Shown one piece after another: positions 4,866 through 12,536 of a DNA stretch of 27,561 bases. Source of the stretch: a virus; the IMG/VR virus record IMGVR_UViG_3300035698_001291, positions 1-27,561 of that record; one strand, 5' to 3'. Numbering within the stretch: the first letter of the stretch is position 1; each line of letters opens with the position of its first letter. Position numbers and translations under genes: made by a program. The notes below the pieces were generated by a model. The model ran no database searches. It saw only the letters and a program-made list of their open reading frames with translations, and was not told where the DNA came from.

Positions 4866-7178
4866 ATGACCAAGAAGCCAAATAAAAAGCAACTCCAAGA
4901 GCGATTAAAATCTCTTGAGCTAAAGGAATCAAAGGTACTAGCATCTATGGTGCAGTATAAAGAGGATAATAAACTTGAGTTTTTTACTCGTCCTAATCCT
5001 TTACAAGAGAAACTATTAAAGGCATGGGATAATCCATACTATAAGGTTTTTACGTTTACTGGTGGGAACAGAATCGGAAAATGTGCGACTATTAGCACCC
5101 CTATTCAAACTCCTAACGGCACTAAAACAATGGGAGAGCTTTATAAAGATGGTAAGCCGTTTGATGTTTACGCATGGAATGGTAAGGAGCAGGTGGTCGC
5201 AAAAGCATCTGCCCCTTTTAAGAAAGATAAACTACATAGGTGTTACCGTGTTGAAATGTCAGACGGTACTATTTTAGAGCTTGCTGACAAGCATCGTGTC
5301 TTAACTTCGCACGGGTGGTCTTACGTTGAGCAGCTTCACACATTCTTTGATACCCTTCTGGACTCCAGTTTGGAACACGCCCTTTCAGTTCTTGAGCAAG
5401 ATGTTCTGCATTTGAGCCGAAAAGCATTAAATTCTCAGGTAGATTGTTCTGACTATCGCCGTCAATGTGATGAACAACCTCTTTCTTTGTCAGATATCTT
5501 CCGATCTTTTTCTCCATTACGAGCCTATGTTCAGCGACTTTTCTCTGTTTTGTACAGTTTGGATGCTCTGGACAATATATGTACCAGTAACCACTCGTCA
5601 AACAACGACCGCCTTTCCAATCTGGATGTCCTGCGCCACTCCGTGGCCCTGTTCTTTGAGTCTTTATCCCGTATCGCCTACAAAACTTTGTCATTTTCTT
5701 ACTTGGGATACCAGTTATATCCGATACTTTCCAGTGTTGAAGTTTCTGTACCTCAATTAAGTCACGAAGTTGCTCAACGTCAACGATTCTCTTTGCACTC
5801 ATGTGATACTCCTCTAAAAGTTATAGGTTACAATCAGATTAAAAATATCACACTTATTCCCACCCGTCAAGATGTTTATGATTTTGAAGTAGAAAAGTAT
5901 CATAATTATTTTGCTGGCGGTATAGTGCATCATAATACTACAATAGGTGCGGTTCTTGCTCAATCTACTGCTTTTGGTGAGTATATTTGGAACGGTACAA
6001 AGCTTTTATTTCCACATAACAAGCCTCGTAAGATTCGTTATATAGGTCAGGATTGGGAGAGACAGATTAAAGCTGTTGTAATTCCTGAATTAGAGAAGTG
6101 GTGGCCTAAAAACCGACCATTGAAGAAGAAAAAGAACAGTCAGGGAGTGGAAGCACTTTGGACTGATTTAACAACTGGCAGCACAATAGAGATTCTTTCT
6201 AATGGTCAGGAGTCAGACCTGCATGAAGGTTGGAAGGGTGACTTAATTATATATGATGAGCCTCCAAAACGAGATATCAGGGTAGCAAATGCAAGAGGAT
6301 TAGTGGATAGGACAGGTAGAGAACTGTTCTGCATGACACTTTTAAAAGAAGCTTGGGTAGACAGAGAAGTTATCCGGGCAGTAGATGAAGATGGCAGACC
6401 TGATATGTCGGTTTTCAATGTTCATGGTGACATATATGCAAATGTAGGCTTTGGAATCACAGAAGAAGGCGTGAAACAATTTGCCAAAACTTTGACGGAT
6501 GATGAGAAGGATGCAAGGCTAAAAGGCATACCGTCATATATGAGTGGTCTTGTATATCCTCAGTATGACAGAAAAGTTCACCTAATGGACAGATTTAAAC
6601 TTCCTATTGATTGGGTTATAGACATAGCTATTGATATTCATCCAAGAGAGAAACAAGCTGTATTATTTTGTGCAGTAGCTCCAGACGGGAGAAAGTATCT
6701 TATAAATGAGATATGGAATCATGGTGATGGTAAATGGGTTGGTCAGGAGATCATGCGTTGCGTTAAGTTAAATTCCTATAGGGTAGGTACTATTATTATT
6801 GATCCTCTCTCTAAGGGTGACAGAAACAACGATAACACAGTATTTGATAAGATACAACTAGAACTATGGCGATATGGTTATATGCTAGGGACTGCTACTA
6901 AAGATAAAACTTCTGGCATACTGGAAATTAAGAATCATTTGATGGGTGCTAATAAAGAGCCATCTATTTTTATATTCAATGACATGATCCGTACAATATT
7001 TGAGATTGAGGGTTATATGTACGACAAAGAAACTCAGAAGCCAAAAGATGCGGACGATCATATGATGGAGAACCTTTACAGACTAATGTTGCTCAACACA
7101 GAATGGACACCTGTTGAGATGTATGATGAAGAAGAAGATTATTCCGAAGAGGGAAGGAGTGCCGTAGGTGGATATTAA
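4866..7178 (+). CDS. terL: Large terminase subunit (TerL) precursor containing an intein
   Basis: 770-residue precursor; ATG at 4866 with AAAGGA just upstream. Removing the intein (residues 73-357) leaves 485 residues, normal for TerL, the ATP-driven motor and nuclease that packages phage DNA into the prohead. The ATPase P-loop is GGNRIGK (66-72) joined after splicing to TT (358-359). Walker B is LIIYDEP (460-466). Nuclease acidic residues are likely D590 (AIDIH), D646 (IIIDP) and the DADDH cluster at 728-732. Without splicing the P-loop lacks its Thr and the protein should be inactive. The portal gene follows after one small gene. The intein and its antisense endonuclease are listed separately. 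Confidence 0.93.
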   Translation: MTKKPNKKQLQERLKSLELKESKVLASMVQYKEDNKLEFFTRPNPLQEKLLKAWDNPYYKVFTFTGGNRIGKCATISTPIQTPNGTKTMGELYKDGKPFDVYAWNGKEQVVAKASAPFKKDKLHRCYRVEMSDGTILELADKHRVLTSHGWSYVEQLHTFFDTLLDSSLEHALSVLEQDVLHLSRKALNSQVDCSDYRRQCDEQPLSLSDIFRSFSPLRAYVQRLFSVLYSLDALDNICTSNHSSNNDRLSNLDVLRHSVALFFESLSRIAYKTLSFSYLGYQLYPILSSVEVSVPQLSHEVAQRQRFSLHSCDTPLKVIGYNQIKNITLIPTRQDVYDFEVEKYHNYFAGGIVHHNTTIGAVLAQSTAFGEYIWNGTKLLFPHNKPRKIRYIGQDWERQIKAVVIPELEKWWPKNRPLKKKKNSQGVEALWTDLTTGSTIEILSNGQESDLHEGWKGDLIIYDEPPKRDIRVANARGLVDRTGRELFCMTLLKEAWVDREVIRAVDEDGRPDMSVFNVHGDIYANVGFGITEEGVKQFAKTLTDDEKDARLKGIPSYMSGLVYPQYDRKVHLMDRFKLPIDWVIDIAIDIHPREKQAVLFCAVAPDGRKYLINEIWNHGDGKWVGQEIMRCVKLNSYRVGTIIIDPLSKGDRNNDNTVFDKIQLELWRYGYMLGTATKDKTSGILEIKNHLMGANKEPSIFIFNDMIRTIFEIEGYMYDKETQKPKDADDHMMENLYRLMLLNTEWTPVEMYDEEEDYSEEGRSAVGGY
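5269..5802 (-). CDS. HNH homing endonuclease encoded antisense inside the intein
   Basis: 177 residues on the minus strand, ATG at 5802 with AGAGGAG six bases upstream, TAG at 5271-5269. Residues about 8-50 look like a helix-turn-helix DNA-binding region (WKVSDITGIPSKKMTKFCRR), followed by the linker GAGHPDWKGGR (56-66) usual in phage HNH enzymes. The HNH_3-type core is at 91-135: EHRLVMEKKIGRYL, VVHHIDGDSQNNLPENL with His111/His112 and Asn120, and a final His134. Such enzymes nick or cut DNA and drive homing of introns and inteins. The gene fills the intein between its splicing domains, and its last about 25 codons lie opposite block B. Its function in homing is inferred. Confidence 0.9.
   Translation of the reverse strand: MSAKRIVDVEQLRDLIEVQKLQHWKVSDITGIPSKKMTKFCRRYGIKTQRTGPRSGAGHPDWKGGRCLTSGYWYIYCPEHPNCTKQRKVAEHRLVMEKKIGRYLTKKEVVHHIDGDSQNNLPENLMLFGSNAEHLAQELKGRVPNWSPEGYQRMCEAAQRKTTRAKLRHDACQQALK
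5809..5815 (-). promoter_or_regulatory. Ribosome-binding site of the antisense HNH gene
   Basis: AGAGGAG on the minus strand, six bases before the ATG at 5802. On the plus strand the same bases encode Thr-Pro-Leu of the intein just before its C-terminal splicing part. A strong, well-spaced site here argues that the antisense frame is a real gene. Confidence 0.8.
5842..5870 (-). promoter_or_regulatory. Candidate promoter of the antisense HNH gene
   Basis: Minus strand TTGACG (5870-5865), a 17-base spacer, then TATTTT (5847-5842) preceded by TG at the extended -10 position. The predicted start near 5835 leaves a leader of about 33 bases. It lies within the coding sequence of intein block F. 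The -10 is only 4 of 6, but spacing and extended -10 are good. Confidence 0.55.
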
Positions 7179-7421
7179 ATGAGTGCAATACACAAGGGTA
7201 TATGTAAGCAATGTGGTAAAACTTTTTATGTATCGTTTGGGCATCCTGATTGGTTTGATACATTTTATACTGGATTTGGGTTAAAAGGGGAGACTGTTGA
7301 AAACAAAAAGAAGCGTGAAAAAGCTCATAAAGAAAGCATGTCTAAGGAAGAGATAGAGTTTGATACTCTTCTATATAGCAAAAAGTGTTTAGAATGTTAC
7401 GGAGAACTTAAATATATTTAA
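7179..7421 (+). CDS. Small zinc-ribbon-like protein
   Basis: 80 residues, ATG immediately after the terL stop. Two CxxC pairs, C9/C12 (ICKQCGK) and C70/C73 (KKCLECYG), could bind zinc. The part between is a lysine- and glutamate-rich helix (ENKKKREKAHKESMSKEE). It lies between terL and portal, where phages often carry small accessory proteins. No specific role can be read from the sequence. Confidence 0.65.
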   Translation: MSAIHKGICKQCGKTFYVSFGHPDWFDTFYTGFGLKGETVENKKKREKAHKESMSKEEIEFDTLLYSKKCLECYGELKYI

Positions 7422-7429
7422 GGACAGAT

Positions 7430-9376
7430 ATGGATATTAAAGCAAAGTTACTAGATAAATTTATAGCATCAGAAAACATTGCAGAGGATTTAGATAAAGA
7501 TGTCTTAGATAAGATTGGTGCAAAAGTTGTGCGTGGGTACAATATAGATTTAAAATCTAACGATAAAAGAAACGAAATAAATAAAAAGGCTATGAAATTA
7601 GCCGAGCAAGTATACGAAGAGAAAACTTTTCCGTGGCCTAATGCTGCAAGCGTTAAATATCCATTAATAACAGTAGCAACAATCCAGTTTGCAAGTAGAG
7701 CATTACCAGAATTAATACCAAGTTCCAAGATAGCCAATTTCCAGATAGTCGGTAAAGATATTGATAAGCAAAAAGAAGAACGCTCAGAGAGATTAAGTAC
7801 GTTCATGGACTACCAATTAACTAAAGACATGGATAATTGGGTAGATGATATGGACAAAATGTTACATAATTTACCTATAGTCGGGGATTGCTTCAAGAAA
7901 ATCTATTAGAGTAGCCTTGAAAAGAAGGTTATTGATGATTTTCTAACTTGTGATGATGTAATTGTAAATAAAAAGGCCAAAAGTTTAAAGAAAGCAAGAA
8001 GAGTAACACACAAATTTTATAAATACGATAATGATATTAAAGAAAGAGTAAACGCTGGACTATGGCTTGATGAAGATATTGGTTATGCAAAAGGAGAGGA
8101 CGAAGATGATCCTCATTTAATATTAGAACAACATAGATGGATGGATTTAGACGGTGACGATTATGAAGAACCTTATATAGTAACAGTTCACAAAGAGTCA
8201 GGCAAGGTTCTAAGGATATTAGCTCGGTATGATGCAAAAGGGATAGAGCTAGAAGGCAACAAGCTAATGAGGATAGACCCACTACACTTCTTTGTTAAAT
8301 ACAAATTCATTCCAAGTCTTGATAACAGTTTCTATGATATTGGATTTGGGACGTTATTATATCCCATTAACAGCTCTATCAACTCTTTGATTAACCAACT
8401 ATTAGATGCAGGAACTTTAGCGAATACAGGGGGTGGTTTTCTCGCTAGGGGCGTAAAGATGCGTGGTGGTAAAATTAAGTTTGCACCTGGAGAATGGAAA
8501 GTTACTGACGTAATGGGGCAGGACTTAAAAAACGGAATTATGCCACTACCGATTAGAGATCCTTCACAAGTCTTATTCCAATTATTGGGGCTTTTGATAT
8601 CAGCAGGTAAAGATATTTCATCAGTACAAGATGCTATGTCTGGTCAGAAACCGGGCGAAAATGTTTCTGCTGCTACAGTTACAGCTTTGATAGAACAAGG
8701 TTTAAAGGTTTTTAGTGGTATTTATAAACGTATTTATCGTTCGTTAAGTGAAGAATTAAAGATGATTTATGCGCTTAATGCTAAATATGGAGATGTCGAA
8801 AAATATAAAGACGTTGTAGATGTTGAAGTAACAGCCAACGATTTCACATCAGAAGGATATGATTTAATTCCTTCCGCAGATCCAGAGTTTTCTTTAGATG
8901 TTCAGAGAGTTGGAAAAGCAGAAGCATTATTAAAAATCTCTGGTAGACCGGGATTAAATGAAGATTTGGTAACAAAAGAATATATCAAATCCATTAAAGC
9001 ACCAGATGAGATGTTTGTAGCACCAGATCAAAGACCACAACCGCCACCTAATCCAGACATGGAAAAGATTGCGATTGAATATGCAAAGTTAGATTTAAAG
9101 AAGAAAAGTTCCAACTTAGAGAACATGAAATTATTTGCTGAGATAGAAGCTTTAAGAGCAAAGGCTATTCAGTTTATAGCGAAGGCAGAAGCAGAAGAGG
9201 AAGGGCAACAGTTAGATGAATATAAGGCATTTATTGATGAACTAGGTATGAAGATGAAAGGAATGAAAGATGCTGATGGAGGAGGAGTTCGTGGCATGGA
9301 GGGCGCAACCAATAACAAAGCAGGTAATCAAAATACTCAGAAAGCAAAAGGAGGCACTGGTCAACAGCCTAATTAA
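7430..9376 (+). CDS. Portal protein, frame interrupted by one TAG codon
   Basis: The frame from ATG 7430 (AAGGA upstream) to TAA 9376 is 648 codons, matching a podovirus portal, the dodecameric ring for DNA entry and head-tail joining. Typical segments include FPWPNAASVKYPLI near residue 65, LPIVGDCFKKIY before the TAG, and INSSINSLINQLLDAGTLAN and DISSVQDAMSGQKPGENVSA in the second part. A single TAG at codon 160 (7907-7909) splits it. The reading frame is the same on both sides and the 77 codons between the TAG and the next ATG (8141) still read as portal-like sequence. No ribosome site precedes that ATG. The C-terminus is a charged helix and Gly/Gln-rich tail. Confidence 0.85.
7907..7909 (+). 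other. In-frame amber codon inside the portal gene
   Basis: TAG between KKIY and SSLEKK. It is one substitution from Tyr, Gln, Lys, Trp, Glu, Ser or Leu codons. TAG is used as a normal stop by several other genes in the window (for example those ending at 2737, 9792, 11010 and 25822), so it is not reassigned genome-wide, and none of the three tRNAs reads UAG. Confidence 0.85.
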
Positions 9377-9389
9377 TGGAGCAACTTTA

Positions 9390-9497
9390 TTGGGTAACTC
9401 AGGAAGCACAGCAGAGGCAACAGGAAAGCAGGTAGGTATGATTTATGGGGTAGATATGTTTTTAGAAATGGAGGTTAAGGATGAAGAAGAATCTTAG
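9390..9497 (+). CDS. Possible small protein between portal and co-chaperonin genes
   Basis: A 35-residue frame starting at TTG 9390 with GGAG eight bases upstream, ending in TAG at 9497 and overlapping the next gene by 17 bases. It contains a Gly/Ser/Ala-rich start and an acidic end (MFLEMEVKDEEES). A 19-codon ATG frame at 9376 competes. Neither is recognised; the evidence is position and ribosome site only. Confidence 0.3.
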   Translation: MGNSGSTAEATGKQVGMIYGVDMFLEMEVKDEEES

Positions 9498-9792
9498 CGG
9501 ATTACAGCCAGTAGAATTTAAAATACTGGTTAAGAAAGATGCTGTAGAGGATCAGACAAAAGGTGGTTTGTGGATTCCAGTTGGTGTAGTTGACCAAAAA
9601 AAGATGAAGCAAGAGCAAGCTACAATAATTGCAATAGGTGGAAACTCTTTTGAGGAATGGAAAGGTACAATACCAAAGGTAGGAGATAGAGTTTATATAG
9701 GCAAATACTCAGGGTATGAAATCATAGGTATAGATAAGGAAAAATATCAGTTGCTTAATGATAATGATATAGCAGCTGTAATAGGAGGTTAG
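9481..9792 (+). CDS. GroES-like co-chaperonin (Cpn10)
   Basis: 103 residues, ATG at 9481 with GGAGG six bases upstream. The fold of GroES is recognisable: a first beta strand with VEFKILVKKD, a mobile-loop region around DQTKGGLWIPVG, then ATIIAIGG, PKVGDRVYIGKYSG and the closing IAAVIGG. Such proteins cap the GroEL cage. Phage versions (T4 gp31 is the classic case) adapt the host chaperonin for capsid protein folding. Its place between portal and scaffold fits that role. No GroEL is present in the window. The C-terminal closing strand is intact and the length is normal. Confidence 0.85.
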   Translation: MKKNLSGLQPVEFKILVKKDAVEDQTKGGLWIPVGVVDQKKMKQEQATIIAIGGNSFEEWKGTIPKVGDRVYIGKYSGYEIIGIDKEKYQLLNDNDIAAVIGG

Positions 9793-9794
9793 GG

Positions 9795-10592
9795 ATGGGA
9801 GAAGCAAAACCGAATGAAGGTACAGAAATACCAGGAGAAGCAACAGCAGAAGCGAAAAGGATGGGTTGGGTCGAACAGGAAAATTTCAAGGGCGACCCTG
9901 ACAGATGGGTAGAAGCAGAAAAGTTTGTTGAGCGAGGGAAAAACGAACTACCTATTATGAGAGAACGGCTAAGGAAGTATGATGGTACTATAAAGAATTT
10001 GAATAGCAAAGTTGCTGGAATGGAAAAGACATTTGGAGAGTTCAGGAACTATGCTCAAGAGAGAGAGCAGAAAGCTGTGGATAAAGCCGTCAAAGATATA
10101 ACCGCAAAACAGAGGGTTGCTGTTGAAGAAAGTGATACAGAAACCTTTGATAAACTGGAAGAGGATAAAAATATCCTTCTCCAAGAGAAACCGTCTGTAC
10201 CTGATATTCAGGTTAATTCAGATGATGATGTAATGCAAGAAGAATTAGATGAATGGGTTAACGATGGCAATGAATGGTTCAATAACGACACGGATTTAAG
10301 AGAATACGCATCAATTATTTCTCCGCATATAGCTAAAAAGAATCCAAACCTTACAGGATCAGCTTATTATGACGAGGTAAAGAAAGAGGTCATAGCAAGA
10401 TATCCTGAGAAGTTTGCGAAACAAAAGGTAGCACCACACATGGTTGAGGGTGGCACAGAACAAGCACCACCACCAAAAGGCAAACAAACGTATGCTAATT
10501 TACCAGCAGACGCAAAGGCAGAATGTGATAGATTTGTTAATACAATACCAGAGTTTTCGAAAAAGGAGTATTTAGAAAGTTATGAATGGTAA
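9795..10592 (+). CDS. Scaffolding protein
   Basis: 265 residues, ATG two bases after the co-chaperonin stop with GGAGG upstream. It begins with an acidic, flexible region. Next comes AKRMGWVEQENFKGDPDRWV (about 20-39), a motif typical of podovirus scaffold proteins, then a long charged coiled coil (about 50-135), and an acidic Pro/Gln-rich tail. Scaffold proteins guide coat assembly and leave before DNA fills the head. The position between portal and major capsid genes agrees. It overlaps the next gene by 11 bases. Confidence 0.8.
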   Translation: MGEAKPNEGTEIPGEATAEAKRMGWVEQENFKGDPDRWVEAEKFVERGKNELPIMRERLRKYDGTIKNLNSKVAGMEKTFGEFRNYAQEREQKAVDKAVKDITAKQRVAVEESDTETFDKLEEDKNILLQEKPSVPDIQVNSDDDVMQEELDEWVNDGNEWFNNDTDLREYASIISPHIAKKNPNLTGSAYYDEVKKEVIARYPEKFAKQKVAPHMVEGGTEQAPPPKGKQTYANLPADAKAECDRFVNTIPEFSKKEYLESYEW

Positions 10593-11010
10593 AAAAAAGG
10601 CAGCAAAAAAAAGAACACCGTTGGGAGTACCACGTCAAAGGTTAGCTATGTCAGGTAGACCTGGATATAAAAGACGCTGGATAAATGACAAAGATGATAG
10701 AGTAAACAGAGCAATAGAAGGTGGATATAGTTTAGTCGCTAAGGACGATGCTGATTTTACTGATACTGATACTGCTAATCGTAACGATAGCTTAGATAAT
10801 TCTATGTCAAAAGTTGTAAACTCTGACGGTACTAAGGCATATTTAATGGAAATACCAATAGTGCATTATTCTGCTGACCAAAAAGAAAAGCAGAAAATGA
10901 TAGATGAAACAGAAAATGCCCTCAGCAGAGGTGGTGACTCAAGAGGCGGCAAGCCTGGACAAGATGGTCGCTATGTCCCAAGGGGGGGCATTAAAATAAC
11001 ACGGGAGTAG
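10582..11010 (+). CDS. Conserved podovirus head-region protein of unknown function
   Basis: 142 residues starting at ATG 10582 within the scaffold end. The N-terminus is very basic (MNGKKKAAKKRTPLG). It is followed by GYKRRWINDKDDRVNRAIEG, the pattern seen in small proteins encoded between scaffold and coat genes of many podoviruses. The C-terminus is Gly/Arg-rich (GGDSRGGKPGQDGRYVPRGG), probably disordered. It could be an internal or capsid-binding protein. TAG stop. Confidence 0.7.
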   Translation: MNGKKKAAKKRTPLGVPRQRLAMSGRPGYKRRWINDKDDRVNRAIEGGYSLVAKDDADFTDTDTANRNDSLDNSMSKVVNSDGTKAYLMEIPIVHYSADQKEKQKMIDETENALSRGGDSRGGKPGQDGRYVPRGGIKITRE

Positions 11011-11013
11011 AAA

Positions 11014-11616
11014 ATGGCTAATAAAGATACACCTTTAGGCTTAGTGCCTATAAGACACAGAAACGGAGCCTCATATAATGGAGCAGTAACAGCTTATTAC
11101 TTACCTGCTGATTATGCAACTGCAATGTTTGTGGGAGATGCTGTACTTGTAACAGGCACATCTAATGATACTGAATATTTAGGAAACGCACCAGGAACCT
11201 TGCCTGAGATCAATAAGGCGACTGCTGCTGGTAGTACATATTTAACTGGAGCAATCGTAGGCTTTAATTTTCTTGCAGACGATTTAACAAAAACTTATAA
11301 CGCAGCGAGTACAGAAAGAATCGCTTATGTAGCCGATGATCCTGACCTTGTATTTGAGATTCAGGAGGATGGTGACACAACCCCACTTGCAGCAACTGCA
11401 TGTTCAGCTAATGCTGACTTGATATTTACACATGCTGGTTCTACAACATCGGGCAAAAGCGGAATGGAGATTGATAGTGACACAATCGCTACCACACCCA
11501 CATTGAAACTAAAAGTATTGAGACTTGTGAATAGAGTTGACAATGTTATTGGTGAACATGCGAAGTGGGAAGTTATGATTAATTTACATTCACAGAGATA
11601 CATAACAGGTTTCTAA
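11014..11616 (+). CDS. Capsid-associated structural protein
   Basis: 200 residues, ATG at 11014 with GGGAG upstream. The first part, TPLGLVPIRHRNGASYNGAV then AYYLPADYATAMFVGDAV, is the usual start of a beta-rich protein encoded directly before the major capsid gene in many podoviruses, often thought to be a decoration or minor capsid protein. The rest is Thr/Ala/Asp-rich with alternating hydrophobic strands. No catalytic motif. Role inferred from position and fold style. Confidence 0.7.
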   Translation: MANKDTPLGLVPIRHRNGASYNGAVTAYYLPADYATAMFVGDAVLVTGTSNDTEYLGNAPGTLPEINKATAAGSTYLTGAIVGFNFLADDLTKTYNAASTERIAYVADDPDLVFEIQEDGDTTPLAATACSANADLIFTHAGSTTSGKSGMEIDSDTIATTPTLKLKVLRLVNRVDNVIGEHAKWEVMINLHSQRYITGF

Positions 11617-11627
11617 GGAGGTTTTAA

Positions 11628-12536
11628 ATGGGCGTTATAACAACAAGTAATCATCCCAAAGCATTGTGGCCTGGAATCAAGGCATGGTGGGGAAGAACTT
11701 ACAACGAACACAAAGAAGAGTATCCAGATTTATATGATATTGAAGGTTCAACAAGGGCATATGAAGAAGATGTACAGCTAACAGGGTTTGGGCTTGCACC
11801 TCGTAAGATAGAGGGAAGTTCAGTAGCATACGATGATGAAACTCAAGGCTATGTTACAAGATATACCAATGTTGCTTATGCACTTGGATATATTTGTACC
11901 CATGAGGAAATAGCAGATGGTCTATATGAGCAGGTAAGTAAACGTAGATCACAGTCAAATGCTTTCTCTATGAGACAGACTAAAGAGATTGTTTCCGCTA
12001 ATCCTTATAACAGAGCGCACAATACGTCTTACACATACGGAGATGGTAAGGCACTTTGCGTTACAGATCATCCTTCGTCTGCTGGTACTTGGAGCAATAC
12101 TCTTGCTACTGGTGCAGATTTGTCTGAGGCTTCTGTAGAGGATTTACAGATTCAGATAATGACAGCTACTAACGACAAGGGACATAAAATTTCCTTGATG
12201 GGCGAAAGTCTACATATCCACCCTAGCGAATGGTACAATGCAAACAGGATTTTAAAGTCTGCATTGCAAAGTGACTCAGCTAATAATGATGTAAATGTTT
12301 TAAAACTCGTCAATGCGTTTCCTAAAGGCATTAAGATGAATCATTATTTTACTGATACTGACGCATTTTTTATTAGAACTAATGCACCAAGGGGCATGAT
12401 TATGTACGATAGAGAGAATAAACCTTTAACACAAGATAATGATTTTGATACAGATAATTCAAAAGCAAAGTCTTACATGAGATTTGCTGTTGGCAATACA
12501 GACCCACGTGGGGTCTTTAGTTCAGAGCCAGCATAA
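11628..12536 (+). CDS. Major capsid protein
   Basis: 302 residues, ATG at 11628 with the near-perfect Shine-Dalgarno AAGGAGG, the strongest of the window, as expected for an abundant protein. It starts HPKALWPGIKAWWGRTYNEH and includes YALGYICTHEEIADGLY, a long helix with SNAFSMRQTKEI, and the ending AVGNTDPRGVFSSEPA. This is the gpT-like or podovirus coat type with the HK97 fold, although the fold is inferred from family knowledge. It follows the scaffold genes in the normal order and is followed by a hairpin before the next gene. Confidence 0.88.
   Translation: MGVITTSNHPKALWPGIKAWWGRTYNEHKEEYPDLYDIEGSTRAYEEDVQLTGFGLAPRKIEGSSVAYDDETQGYVTRYTNVAYALGYICTHEEIADGLYEQVSKRRSQSNAFSMRQTKEIVSANPYNRAHNTSYTYGDGKALCVTDHPSSAGTWSNTLATGADLSEASVEDLQIQIMTATNDKGHKISLMGESLHIHPSEWYNANRILKSALQSDSANNDVNVLKLVNAFPKGIKMNHYFTDTDAFFIRTNAPRGMIMYDRENKPLTQDNDFDTDNSKAKSYMRFAVGNTDPRGVFSSEPA

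Larger units (their letters stand above)
5082..5936 (+). mobile_element. Intein in the TerL P-loop, with no endonuclease in its own frame
   Basis: 285 residues, inserted between Lys72 and Thr358 of the precursor. It begins with Cys73 in block A (CATISTPIQTPNG). Block B is around GTILELADKHRVLTSHGW (134-151) with His143, although the usual Thr of TxxH is Ala140. Block F is VYDFEVEKYHNYF (337-349), and block G ends GGIVHHN (351-357), followed by Thr as the +1 nucleophile. About 155 residues between the two splicing parts (roughly 158-313) show no LAGLIDADG or HNH motif and are Ser/Leu-rich. They are the complement of an HNH gene on the other strand. Splicing itself is inferred from the blocks and the P-loop interruption. 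Confidence 0.9.

Noticed and set aside
4603-4869. A plus-strand frame across the tRNA cluster
   Set aside because: It reads through three well-formed tRNA genes and has no ribosome site. The tRNAs explain the sequence.
5269-5345. The possibility that the intein is split and the terminase made from two transcripts
   Set aside because: The frame is open from 4866 to 7178 with no internal start with a ribosome site near the C-terminal domain, so a single precursor with cis splicing is simpler.
5467-5760. A further plus-strand frame inside the intein
   Set aside because: It is out of frame with terL, has no ribosome site and shows no motif. The antisense HNH gene explains the openness of this region.
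7430-9376. Genome-wide reassignment of TAG to an amino acid as the explanation of the portal stop
   Set aside because: TAG ends several other genes at sensible positions with a new gene starting at once, and no tRNA with anticodon CTA is present in the window.
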